Counted from the first letter of the stretch, positions 1-7,142 are shown. The stretch: DNA of 9,271 bases from Bacillota bacterium (GCA_024650095.1 JANKMV010000062.1:1-9271); one strand, 5' to 3'. The notes: generated from the sequence alone by a model not told the origin. Made by a program: numbers and translations.

Positions 1-133
1 TACTAACAACTACCGTTAAAATAGCTGGCAACACTTCCTTTGCGAAGTTCGAATATTTTGTCTTAAAAAAATCCTTGATCTGTAGCTGTACCTAAACAGT
101 GGCGGGTTTACTTTCACTACTGCCCAGGCAAGT
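1..133. other. left-edge intergenic stretch, no gene
   Basis: I see no supportable gene here. A leftward open frame (16-207) exists, but it runs straight through the palindromic repeat at 134-157, has no clear ribosome site and resembles no family I know. The neighbouring leftward helicase gene ends at 272, so this stretch together with 134-271 is its downstream region. It may also belong to the flank of a gene lying beyond the window. Confidence 0.5.
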
Positions 134-157
134 GTAGGGAACGGTCTTGACCGTTCC
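134..157 (+). repeat. REP-like palindrome, copy 1 (GTAG head at left)
   Basis: The sequence reads GTAG, then GGAACGGTC, a TT spacer and GACCGTTCC, so a perfect 9-bp stem follows a GTAG tetranucleotide. GTAG followed by a palindrome is the hallmark of REP elements mobilised by REP-associated tyrosine transposases (RAYT, IS200/IS605-related); this assignment is inference. The copy at 222-246 is in the opposite orientation, so the two bracket a 113-bp unit with GTAG at both outer ends, like a BIME or a small MITE. No target-site duplication is visible. Confidence 0.75.
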
Positions 158-221
158 GCGCTTTTGCTGTTTAAAAAACCTAGAATTCCCACTAACAATT
201 TGTGCACCTTTATAGAAAACT

Positions 222-246
222 GGAACGGTCAAGACTCGTTCCCTAC
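222..246 (-). repeat. REP-like palindrome, copy 2 (GTAG head at right)
   Basis: This is the reverse-oriented partner of the copy at 134-157. The stem arms are GGAACGGTC and GACTCGTTCC, with one extra T that leaves a bulge, followed by CTAC (GTAG on the minus strand). It lies 25 bases beyond the stop codon of the leftward helicase gene. Read leftward, the hairpin is followed by AGTTTTCT, so it could serve as that gene's transcription terminator. About 20 bases on its inner side, around TTTGTGC and TTTATAG, also resemble the flank of the copy near 9107, so the repeated unit is longer than the palindrome. Confidence 0.72.
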
Positions 247-271
247 ATTATAAACATGGGGATCAGTTACG

Positions 272-2605
272 CTACCAGAAGTCTTGGATATGCGTTGCTA
301 GTGCATGCGGAGTACGAACAACTTGATAATGCTGCCAGTGAGAGGGGAAAAGGCTACGGTAAGTACCCGTAGTAAATCGCTCATCAATTAACACCACAAC
401 CCCTCTATCATGTTCATCACGAATCACTCTTCCCGCTGCCTGCAAGATTTTATTCATGCCAGGATAGAGATAGGCGTACTCATAACCCATGTTATTACGC
501 TGGTTATAATAATCGCGAATAATGTTATGTTCTGGATTTAGCTGAGGCAAACCCACGCCCACAATAATAGTACCAATGAGACGTTCTCCCTTTAAGTTTA
601 TTCCTTCAGCGTAAATGCCACCTAATACACAGAAGCCAATCAATGTTTGGCTATTGGCATCATCAAATGAGGACAAAAAGTCCTCTCTTGCCTGCTCGCC
701 CATCTTACTATGTTGAATTTGTACGTGTATCTGGGGATATAACTGAACAAAAACACGGTAAACATCATTTAAATATTTATAAGAGGGTAAATAAACCAGA
801 TAGTTGCCCACTTTTCCCCGTACAGTTTGAAAAATCATTTCGGCAACATCTTCAATGCTATGCTCCCGATTTCTATATTTGGTGCTAATATCGTCAGCGA
901 TCAGTAAAGATAGATGTTCTTGGGGAAAAGGCGAGGGTAAAATTAACTTTCTAGATTCTTCATCCCCGCCTAGCACGGCCGAAAAATAAGAAGCGGGTGT
1001 TAAAGTGGCAGAAAAAAGCACGGTGGCTTTCCCTTTTTTCATGCATTGGCGCAATAAATGGGATGGATCCAGGCAAAAAAGCGTAACGTGGAGCTCACTT
1101 TTTTCTTTTCGCAAAAAGGTAACATATCGCTCATCATAAAGATCCATAATTTTTACAAAGGAAAGTGTATCAAAATACAGCTGCAGAACGTTTGGGTCGA
1201 CCTCCATGCCTTGATGCAACTTTAGCCATTCCTCACAAGAGGGGATAAATAAATGTAGCAGTTTAGTAAATGCAAGCGGGGCTTCCTTTGACACGAGCAC
1301 ATCGTCTGTTTCGCATAATTTACGCATCTCCACCATAGCCGTATTAATTTTACCCAGAATGCGATAGAGGCTTTTCTCCTGCTTGCCTAGCGTTCTTCTT
1401 GCCTGAAGAAAGGCTGATTTTGATAAACGAGCCGAAAACATTTCCCGTGCTCTGTTCACCAAATTATGGGCTTCATCCACTAAAAAGGCATATTCACCCT
1501 TGCTGGAGAAAAACCGTTTTAAGTGAACCTGCGGATCAAATAGATAATTATAATCACAGATGATGCAATCACTCCACATCGTTACATCCAATGCGAGTTC
1601 AAAGGGGCAGACGGTGTATTTTTGTGCATACTCCGTAATAATTTCACGCGAAAAATTATCACAGTTTTGCAACAGCTCATACATGGCATCATTAACGCGA
1701 TCAAAATGTCCATGCGCATAGATACAACGATCCGGGTTACAGTTTCGTTCTGACAAGAAACAAATTTTATCCTTCGCTGTCAAGGTCACCGTTTTTAATC
1801 TTAATCCCTGCAGGTGCATTCTATTAACCGCATCCTCCGCTACTTGTCGCGTAATCGTCTTGGCCGTAAGGTAGAAGATCTTTTCAACTTCTCCTTCCCC
1901 CAAGGCCTTAACGGAGGGATAGAGTGTTGACATGGTCTTGCCAATTCCAGTGGGTGCTTGTGCAAACAGCATCCCCGAACTTGCAATTGTCTTATAAACA
2001 GCAACCGCAAATTGACGCTGACCTAAACGATAATCCGGAAAGGGAAACGGTAATGTTCCGATGGAGGCGTCTCTGGTTGCAACCCACTGCGTCTTATAAT
2101 CCGCCCATTTCTTATATTTAGCTAATAAATCGAAGTAAAAGGTTGTTACTTCTTCGAGGGAATACGTTTTATGAAATTGTTTAATCTCTTCCGTCTCTAC
2201 GTGATAATACGTTAGGCGAACTCCGATCTGCTCCAGCCTGTTTTGCAGACAATAGATGTATCCATAGCAGATCGCTTGTGCCCAGTGCGCTCGATTAAAG
2301 TCTTCATTAATGAATGCAAGTGGTACTCCCGTAGATTTAATCTCATCAATAATCACGCCATCTTCCGTTATAATGATCCCATCGGCTCTACCTTCAACCG
2401 TAACTACGTAGGATTCATATTCACTTTCAATAGATAAAAAAACCTCGGCTTGATAGCTATCGCCCTCCGCTTTTTGCAAACGCCGATGAATGCGAGAGCC
2501 TTCTGTGGCTCGATTTGAGCCAGCAAAGCGATTATCAATACTACCGCCACGTAAAACGAATTCAACCAGCTGCTTAACCGCAATTTTTATTTGTTGGGGT
2601 GCCAA
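272..2605 (-). CDS. PD-(D/E)XK nuclease / DinG-type (Rad3/XPD) DNA helicase fusion
   Basis: Predicted ATP-dependent, iron-sulfur superfamily 2 DNA helicase (COG1199, Rad3/DinG/XPD) with an N-terminal nuclease-like domain, acting in cytoplasmic DNA repair or recombination. Residues about 1-170 look like a Cas4/RecB-type PD-(D/E)XK fold: Asp75 in GRADG, Glu88-Ile-Lys90, and Gln110 with Tyr114. The helicase part has Walker A APTGIGKT (217-224), four likely 4Fe-4S cysteines (282, 289, 294, 333), DEAH (377-380), motif III SATLTP (532-537) and motif VI QAAGRVIR (722-729). All key residues seem intact. The start is TTG at 2603-2605, chosen because AGGTGA lies 4 bases upstream (2610-2615) and the reading begins just after a good promoter. 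The gene is divergent from glnS, and no LexA box was recognised. Helicase identity is very sure; nuclease activity is inferred from the motif. Firmicute databases often label such proteins simply DinG. Confidence 0.93.
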   Translation of the reverse strand: MAPQQIKIAVKQLVEFVLRGGSIDNRFAGSNRATEGSRIHRRLQKAEGDSYQAEVFLSIESEYESYVVTVEGRADGIIITEDGVIIDEIKSTGVPLAFINEDFNRAHWAQAICYGYIYCLQNRLEQIGVRLTYYHVETEEIKQFHKTYSLEEVTTFYFDLLAKYKKWADYKTQWVATRDASIGTLPFPFPDYRLGQRQFAVAVYKTIASSGMLFAQAPTGIGKTMSTLYPSVKALGEGEVEKIFYLTAKTITRQVAEDAVNRMHLQGLRLKTVTLTAKDKICFLSERNCNPDRCIYAHGHFDRVNDAMYELLQNCDNFSREIITEYAQKYTVCPFELALDVTMWSDCIICDYNYLFDPQVHLKRFFSSKGEYAFLVDEAHNLVNRAREMFSARLSKSAFLQARRTLGKQEKSLYRILGKINTAMVEMRKLCETDDVLVSKEAPLAFTKLLHLFIPSCEEWLKLHQGMEVDPNVLQLYFDTLSFVKIMDLYDERYVTFLRKEKSELHVTLFCLDPSHLLRQCMKKGKATVLFSATLTPASYFSAVLGGDEESRKLILPSPFPQEHLSLLIADDISTKYRNREHSIEDVAEMIFQTVRGKVGNYLVYLPSYKYLNDVYRVFVQLYPQIHVQIQHSKMGEQAREDFLSSFDDANSQTLIGFCVLGGIYAEGINLKGERLIGTIIVGVGLPQLNPEHNIIRDYYNQRNNMGYEYAYLYPGMNKILQAAGRVIRDEHDRGVVVLIDERFTTGTYRSLFPSHWQHYQVVRTPHALATHIQDFW

Positions 2606-2626
2606 GGGATCACCTGCCTTACTGCC

Positions 2627-2635
2627 ATTATATCA
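2627..2635 (-). promoter_or_regulatory. extended -10 promoter of the helicase gene
   Basis: On the minus strand this reads TGATATAAT, a consensus -10 hexamer with the TGn extension. No good -35 hexamer lies 16-18 bases upstream, which is typical of extended -10 promoters. Transcription would start near 2620, giving a leader of about 15 bases that just includes the AGGTGA ribosome site at 2610-2615. Confidence 0.6.
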
Positions 2636-2653
2636 GATGTATCAGAGAAGCAT

Positions 2654-2683
2654 TTGTTTCTTTTACCACTTGTCTGGTATAAT
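2654..2683 (+). promoter_or_regulatory. sigma-A type promoter of glnS
   Basis: TTGTTT (2654-2659) and TATAAT (2678-2683) are separated by 18 bases, and the -10 is preceded by TGG, so it is also an extended -10. The expected start near 2690 leaves a leader of about 60 bases. That is too short for a T-box leader, and no specifier-like structure or leader terminator was seen, so glnS is probably not tRNA-regulated. The divergent helicase promoter lies about 45 bases to the left. Confidence 0.65.
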
Positions 2684-2749
2684 GGGATAGATATTGTAGC
2701 AATAACTAGCAAGTGACGTTTACACACTGATAATAAGGGGAGATCGCAC

Positions 2750-4450
2750 ATGACCAATGAGGCTGAAGTGAATTCCAATTTCCTCCATACCCTCATCAGC
2801 AAAGATTTGGAGGAAGGGAAAAACAATGGGTTAGTACATACTCGGTTCCCACCCGAACCCAATGGCTATTTGCATATTGGACATGCTAAGGCCATCCTGC
2901 TTAATTATACCCTTGCACAGACATATAACGGCTTATTCAACTTACGCTTCGATGATACCAACCCCATTAAAGAAGAACAAGAATTCGTTGATTCAATACT
3001 AGCAGACATCCGTTGGCTTGGAGCAGATTGGGAAGACCGCTTATTCTTTACCTCCGATTCCTTCGAGCTCAAATATGAGTTTGCACAGCGCCTAATTAAA
3101 GCAAAACGGGCGTACGTCTGTGACCTAACACCAGAGGAAGCCCGTGCCTACCGGGGGACTTTAACCGAGCCAGGCAAGGATAGTCCTTTCAGAAACCGTT
3201 CTGTAGCAGAAAATTTAGATCTTTTTGCCCGTATGCGGAATGGTGAATTTCCCAACGGTGCACGGGTACTTCGTGCCAAAATCGACATGTCATCAGGCAA
3301 TCTCAACTTGCGCGATCCCATCATTTACCGCATTCTTCATGCCACCCATCACCGCACCGGAGATACATGGTGTATATACCCCATGTATGATTTTGACCAC
3401 CCCTTTACCGATGCTCTGGAAGGGATAACCCATTCCCTCTGCTCCATCGAATACACCGATCATCGTCCCTTATATGACTGGGTGGTGGACAATGCACTTG
3501 AGCTGATGCCTGAAGTAATTAAAACGCGTTCAGGGCAAATGGAGTTTGCTCGTTTAAATATGACGTATACCGTCATGAGTAAACGTAAGCTACGCCGCTT
3601 AGTAGAAGAAGGATTTGTTAATGGCTGGGATGATCCTAGAATGCCTACCATTGCCGGACTGCGTCGACGAGGCGTAACAGCTGCAGCCATTGCTGATTTC
3701 CAAGAACGGGTGGGTGTAGCGCGAGCCGACAGTACGGTGGACATGGCGATGCTTGAGTACTGTATTCGTGAAGATTTAGGCAAAAAAGCACATCGCATGA
3801 TGGCAGTATTGGAGCCATTAAAGGTGGTTATCACCAATTGGCCCGCCGACAAAACCGAAATGCTTACCTTAGACAATATGCCCGGGGACGAAGATGCAGG
3901 TAATCGCCAAGTTCCCTTCGCTCGCGAAATCTATATCGAGCAAGAAGATTTTATGGAGGAACCGGAAAAAAAGTTCCATCGCTTAGCGCCTGGTAAAGAA
4001 GTACGTCTTAAAGGTGCATATGTCATCCTTTGTGAAGAGGTCATCAAGGACGATGAAGGCAACATCACTGAATTACGCTGTACCTATGACCCGCAGACGA
4101 AAAGTGGTGAAGACACCAGCGGTAAAAAAATTAAAGGCGTCGTCCATTGGGTTTCTCGTCGACATGCCGCCACTGCCATCGTTCGGCTCTACGATACGCT
4201 CTTTAGCAAAGAGAACCCGGAGAACGAAGAAGAAGGCGACTTCACCAAAAACATTAACCCCGACTCCTTGCTAACATTAACCGAAGTCCCCATGGAACCT
4301 GCCCTAGCAACAGCTCCTGCCGGAAGTCATTTTCAATTTATGCGTAAAGGGTATTTCTACTTAGATCCAGAAGATGCAAAAGCGGGAAAAATAGTCTACA
4401 ACCGCACCGTCGGTCTCAGGGACTCCTGGGCCAAGATGAAGAAGAAATAG
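2750..4450 (+). CDS. glnS: glutaminyl-tRNA synthetase (GlnRS)
   Basis: Class I aminoacyl-tRNA synthetase that charges tRNA-Gln with glutamine using ATP in the cytoplasm. The Rossmann-fold signature PPEPNGYLHIGHAK contains HIGH at residues 42-45, and the KMSKS-equivalent loop is VMSKR (275-279), the form usual in GlnRS. The block around residues 212-235 (YDFDHP, then DALEGITHSLCSIEY) is characteristic of GlnRS and argues against GluRS. From about residue 350 the protein continues into the two beta-barrel anticodon-binding domains. At 566 residues it is close to the E. coli enzyme (554). The ATG start is supported by AAGGGGAG ending 7 bases upstream. It is a single-gene unit with its own promoter and a strong terminator. 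Many Firmicutes lack GlnRS and make Gln-tRNA through GatCAB, so its presence is mildly informative about lineage. Confidence 0.98.
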   Translation: MTNEAEVNSNFLHTLISKDLEEGKNNGLVHTRFPPEPNGYLHIGHAKAILLNYTLAQTYNGLFNLRFDDTNPIKEEQEFVDSILADIRWLGADWEDRLFFTSDSFELKYEFAQRLIKAKRAYVCDLTPEEARAYRGTLTEPGKDSPFRNRSVAENLDLFARMRNGEFPNGARVLRAKIDMSSGNLNLRDPIIYRILHATHHRTGDTWCIYPMYDFDHPFTDALEGITHSLCSIEYTDHRPLYDWVVDNALELMPEVIKTRSGQMEFARLNMTYTVMSKRKLRRLVEEGFVNGWDDPRMPTIAGLRRRGVTAAAIADFQERVGVARADSTVDMAMLEYCIREDLGKKAHRMMAVLEPLKVVITNWPADKTEMLTLDNMPGDEDAGNRQVPFAREIYIEQEDFMEEPEKKFHRLAPGKEVRLKGAYVILCEEVIKDDEGNITELRCTYDPQTKSGEDTSGKKIKGVVHWVSRRHAATAIVRLYDTLFSKENPENEEEGDFTKNINPDSLLTLTEVPMEPALATAPAGSHFQFMRKGYFYLDPEDAKAGKIVYNRTVGLRDSWAKMKKK

Positions 4451-4454
4451 TCAC

Positions 4455-4489
4455 AAAACACCCATACGATGACGTCTGGGTGTTTTTTT
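4455..4489 (+). terminator. intrinsic terminator after glnS
   Basis: Arms AAAACACCCA (4455-4464) and TGGGTGTTTT (4477-4486) pair perfectly and lead into a run of seven T (4483-4489). The 12-base loop can add a further ACG/CGT pairing. It starts 5 bases after the glnS stop. Read leftward the hairpin is followed by only a short T run, so it could weakly end the convergent MerR transcript too. Confidence 0.92.
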
Positions 4490-4529
4490 GAGTAAGTCTA
4501 TGATGGTGCAGGTATACCTGTTGCGCAGA

Positions 4530-5294
4530 TTACTTTTCTGTACCCGTCATAATGTAGATAGCATCACGTAATAATGCGGCCGTACCCGGCAGTTTTTTGT
4601 CATAATAGGCGGTGAATCTAGCATCATCAACATACATTTGTGCTAAACCCGCATGTGCCTCCTTATCATAGTGACCCCATGCTAGGGTGATCCATTGCTT
4701 ATGCAAATCTGCTGCCTTTTGTGCTACTTGACTGGCAGGATCAGCGGTTGCGATGGCTTCCGCTAACACTACATGAATCTTTTCAGCAAGATTATTCATG
4801 CGCTCAAAGTTTTCCTGCGACATATTTTTGAATGCCTTATTCGAGTGCTCAACTGCGTCTATGCCATATTTCTCTCTAATCTCTTTACCATACTTTTGCT
4901 CGTTTTCATCCACCATTTTTTTCTTCAGTCCTGTAAATTTTTCTTTATCTAACATGGTCATTCTCCCTTCTGTTGATGCAAGCGTTTTTCTTACGTTGGC
5001 TATGATTGCATCAATTTGTTCCCTTTTAATCAGGAGTTCTCCTAGATGTCCCTGCAGTGCTTTGACACCATCAAAGGATGGGTTCGTCACAATGGCTTTA
5101 ATATCTTGTAAGCACACATCCAATTCCCGGTAAAACATGATTTGTTGTAAGCGATCAACCTCTTTTGCTCCGTAGATGCGGTACCCTGATGAATTAATTC
5201 TTGCCGGCTTCAGAAGTCCAATTTCATCATAATAGCGCAGTGTACGCGTACTAATACCCGCCATGCGACCTAACTTTTGCACTGTATACTCCAT
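4530..5294 (-). CDS. MerR-family regulator with TipAS ligand-binding domain (Mta/TipA/SkgA type)
   Basis: Transcription activator of the MerR family. Residues 4-28 form the winged helix-turn-helix (YTVQKLGRMAGIS, then TRTLRYYDEIGLL), with the wing at about 32-41 (INSSGYRIY). A dimerising coiled coil spans about 75-115. Residues about 140-250 match the TipAS domain, which in TipAL binds thiopeptide antibiotics; note the run near 200-231 with HKQWITLAWGHYDKEAHAGL followed by MYVDDARFTAYYD. The only cysteine is Cys61 in the linker, so covalent thiopeptide capture as in TipAL is unlikely and the natural ligand is unknown. The ATG start has AGGAGGTT 8 bases upstream (5303-5310). Its promoter carries a MerR-type dyad, so the protein probably controls itself. 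No efflux or resistance gene adjoins it. Length (254) is normal for the family. Confidence 0.93.
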   Translation of the reverse strand: MEYTVQKLGRMAGISTRTLRYYDEIGLLKPARINSSGYRIYGAKEVDRLQQIMFYRELDVCLQDIKAIVTNPSFDGVKALQGHLGELLIKREQIDAIIANVRKTLASTEGRMTMLDKEKFTGLKKKMVDENEQKYGKEIREKYGIDAVEHSNKAFKNMSQENFERMNNLAEKIHVVLAEAIATADPASQVAQKAADLHKQWITLAWGHYDKEAHAGLAQMYVDDARFTAYYDKKLPGTAALLRDAIYIMTGTEK

Positions 5295-5319
5295 CTGTAG
5301 TCAACCTCCTGACAATACT

Positions 5320-5350
5320 AGCTTACACCTTTACGTAACGTCAATGTCAA
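5320..5350 (-). promoter_or_regulatory. MerR-type autoregulated promoter with operator dyad
   Basis: On the minus strand TTGACA (5345-5350) and TAAGCT (5320-5325) are separated by 19 bases, the overlong spacer that MerR regulators correct by twisting DNA. The spacer region holds a dyad centred at 5337: ACATTGACGT and ACGTAAAGGT, matching at 8 of 10 pairs. This resembles known MerR-family operators of the ACCTTTACGT type. The transcript would start near 5313, just ahead of the ribosome site, so the target is the regulator gene itself. Confidence 0.8.
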
Positions 5351-5493
5351 GATCTTTTTATACTATTTGAGTTTCTGCGGATCCCTGTTCTTATCACCCA
5401 GCATGTTTTTTGTGTTGATGATAATCATACGATAAGAGGGACAAAATAAAAAATAGTATGATGGCTAAAGAACTGTTTGAAGGGAGCTCTGCC

Positions 5494-5655
5494 ATGACAA
5501 AGCATAAAGAAAAAAATACGGCCACACCCGTTGAAAAGCATGATACTGCTGCCTGGGCCGATATTGAAAAAACAAAGTCTAAATCTAAGGTGAGTATTCC
5601 GCACGAAGCAAATGTTAAAAATGCCAAAGAGTATGTGGATTCCAACGAGAAATAA
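5494..5655 (+). CDS. small DUF3787-type protein (CDIF630_02480-like)
   Basis: A 53-residue soluble, charged protein with no signal peptide or membrane segment. The centre PVEKHDTAAWADIEKTK (residues 12-28) and the end NAKEYVDSNEK match the DUF3787 family of Clostridia and relatives, with its HxTAAW core; I recall the family from memory and its function is unknown. The start at 5494 is chosen because GAAGGGAG (5479-5486) sits 7 bases upstream; an in-frame ATG pair at 5458 would add 12 residues but has no ribosome site. The stop codon lies inside the stem of the following terminator, so this is a compact single-gene transcript. The overlapping leftward frame (5394-5684) has no ribosome site and is judged a shadow. 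A sporulation role is possible but unproven. Confidence 0.75.
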   Translation: MTKHKEKNTATPVEKHDTAAWADIEKTKSKSKVSIPHEANVKNAKEYVDSNEK

Positions 5656-5692
5656 AGTGAAGGAAGGGGGTGCCCTTCCTTCACTTTATTTT
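5651..5692 (+). terminator. long intrinsic terminator overlapping the stop codon
   Basis: Arms 5651-5668 and 5673-5690 pair perfectly over 18 bp, with a GGTG loop (5669-5672) and T residues at the end of the right arm (TTATTTT). The TAA stop (5653-5655) is inside the left arm, so a ribosome finishing the small gene would cover part of the stem. The near-perfect symmetry means it could stop transcription in both directions. Confidence 0.9.
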
Positions 5693-5807
5693 ACAAAATT
5701 ATACCTGATTATACCCATACGTATTAGGAGATTCAATCGTAAAAATATCTGCTATTACCATCAATGGCAACAATTTATCTTCGTCCTAGGATAGGAAATG
5801 GTTGCAA

Positions 5808-5836
5808 TTGTTCCTTTAAATAAGAGATAATAAAAT
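5808..5836 (+). promoter_or_regulatory. probable pepT promoter
   Basis: TTGTTC (5808-5813) and TAAAAT (5831-5836) are spaced by 17 bases, a reasonable sigma-A match. The start would fall near 5843 at the edge of the dyad listed next. The rest of 5693-5807 shows no gene; only a weak inverted repeat is seen (AACAATT at 5769 with AATTGTT at 5806). Confidence 0.45.
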
Positions 5837-5841
5837 GGATC

Positions 5842-5860
5842 ATTGGATAATATGTCCAAT
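5842..5860. promoter_or_regulatory. candidate operator dyad ahead of pepT
   Basis: ATTGGA and TCCAAT flank a 7-base A/T-rich centre; counting the centre, 7 of 9 pairs match, with one G-T wobble. It lies at the predicted transcription start, where a repressor would block initiation. It does not resemble a CodY box or another site I recognise, so the binding protein is unknown. Confidence 0.4.
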
Positions 5861-5900
5861 CAGTTAATTAAAGTCTTTTCTGGAAGGAAGTTGTGTGTAT

Positions 5901-7142
5901 ATGTATAAGAATTTAGTGCCTCGTTTTATCCGTTATGTACAAACAGAAACACGATCCGTTGAAAACAGCACCACTATCCCCTCAACAACATCCCAAGTCG
6001 CTTTTGCCAAAACATTGGTGACAGAATTAAAGGAAATGGGCATGAGCAATGTAGTTTACCATGCCGATAATGGCTATGTCACCGCCACATTGCCTGCAAA
6101 CATTACTCAAAAGGTACCCATAATCGGCTTCCTTGCCCATATGGATACAGCAAATTTTAATGCCGTGAATGTGAACCCGCAATTTCATGAAAAATATGCT
6201 GGAGATGTTATCGTTTTACATAAAGAGCAAAACATTGTCCTCTCGCCTGCTGATTTCCCCAACTTGAAAAATTATCTTGGACAAACCCTCCTTACCACCG
6301 ATGGCACCACATTACTAGGTGCAGATGATAAAGCAGGAATTGCTGAGATTATGACGGCATTAGAGATTCTGCTCAACGATGATTCCATCAAGCATGGGGA
6401 CATACGGATCGGTTTTGGACCGGATGAAGAAATTGGCATAGGCGCAGATCTTTTTGATGTTAAAGATTTCAATGCAGATTTTGCCTATACGGTCGATGGT
6501 GGCCCGGTGGGCGAATTGGAATATGAGAGCTTCAACGCGGCTACAGCCGTAGTTAAGATTTATGGGAAAAATGTTCACCCGGGCACGGCGAAAAACATCA
6601 TGGTCAATGCTTTAAAACTTGTTTTAGAGTTCGATGCAGCGCTACCACAGGATGAAGTACCGGAACGAACAGAAGGTAGGGAAGGATTCTATCACTTACT
6701 CAACATAGACGGCGAGGTGGATGAGGCTAAGTTAGTCTATATTATTCGCGATCATGATCGTGACTTATTTGAACTTCGCAAAGCCAAAATGATGCAGATT
6801 GCCCAAGAGATGAATGCCGCATATGACAACCAACGCGTTGTGATCATGCTGCGAGATTCATACTATAACATGGGTGAAATTATTGAAAATGACATGACAG
6901 TGGTGGACCTGGCTAAAAAAGCCATGGAGAACCTTGAGATTGAACCCATTATCAAACCGATTCGTGGTGGAACTGATGGATCTAAAATTTCCTTTATGGG
7001 TTTACCCACACCCAACATTTTCACTGGTGGTGAAAACTTTCATGGTCGATATGAATTTATCGCCGTAGAAAGTATGCAAAAAGCCACCAATGTAATTGTT
7101 GAAATTGCTCGTTTAAATGCTCAAGATAGAGAGTACTGGTAA
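5901..7142 (+). CDS. pepT: peptidase T (tripeptide aminopeptidase, M20B)
   Basis: Cytoplasmic dinuclear zinc aminopeptidase that releases the N-terminal residue of tripeptides, a late step of peptide use. M20-family metal and catalytic residues are all visible, numbered from this start: His80 and Asp82 in AHMDT, Asp142 in GADDKAG, Glu176 and Glu177 in PDEE, Asp199 in TVDGG and His381 in [11 protein letters not shown]. His226 in NVHPGTA belongs to the inserted dimerisation domain (about 207-315). At 413 residues it matches the family. The start is uncertain by two codons: ATG at 5901 gives the usual MYKNLVPRF opening, while GTG at 5895 sits closer to the GGAAGGAAG ribosome site (5882-5890). 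A dyad lies upstream and a shared terminator downstream; the next gene converges on it. Confidence 0.96.
   Translation: MYKNLVPRFIRYVQTETRSVENSTTIPSTTSQVAFAKTLVTELKEMGMSNVVYHADNGYVTATLPANITQKVPIIGFLAHMDTANFNAVNVNPQFHEKYAGDVIVLHKEQNIVLSPADFPNLKNYLGQTLLTTDGTTLLGADDKAGIAEIMTALEILLNDDSIKHGDIRIGFGPDEEIGIGADLFDVKDFNADFAYTVDGGPVGELEYESFNAATAVVKIYGKNVHPGTAKNIMVNALKLVLEFDAALPQDEVPERTEGREGFYHLLNIDGEVDEAKLVYIIRDHDRDLFELRKAKMMQIAQEMNAAYDNQRVVIMLRDSYYNMGEIIENDMTVVDLAKKAMENLEIEPIIKPIRGGTDGSKISFMGLPTPNIFTGGENFHGRYEFIAVESMQKATNVIVEIARLNAQDREYW

Noticed and set aside
16..207. Leftward 63-residue open frame at the left edge
   Set aside because: It crosses the REP-like palindrome, has no clear ribosome site and shows no recognisable family features.
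2690..2749. T-box or other riboswitch ahead of glnS
   Set aside because: The leader is only about 60 bases and shows no specifier loop, T-box motif or leader terminator.
2587..2862. Leftward 91-residue frame across the glnS/helicase intergenic region
   Set aside because: It overlaps the start of glnS, both promoters and the helicase ribosome site, and its composition looks non-coding.
4509..4520. Perfect 12-base palindrome CAGGTATACCTG
   Set aside because: It sits between the 3' ends of two convergent genes, has no T run and no promoter nearby; a chance site is the simplest explanation.
5458..5493. Upstream ATG start for the small protein
   Set aside because: No ribosome site precedes it, while the ATG at 5494 has GAAGGGAG at ideal spacing, and the family core begins after it.
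5394..5684. Leftward 96-residue hydrophobic frame overlapping the small DUF3787 gene
   Set aside because: The rightward frame has a strong ribosome site and family resemblance; this frame is its antisense and starts inside the terminator.
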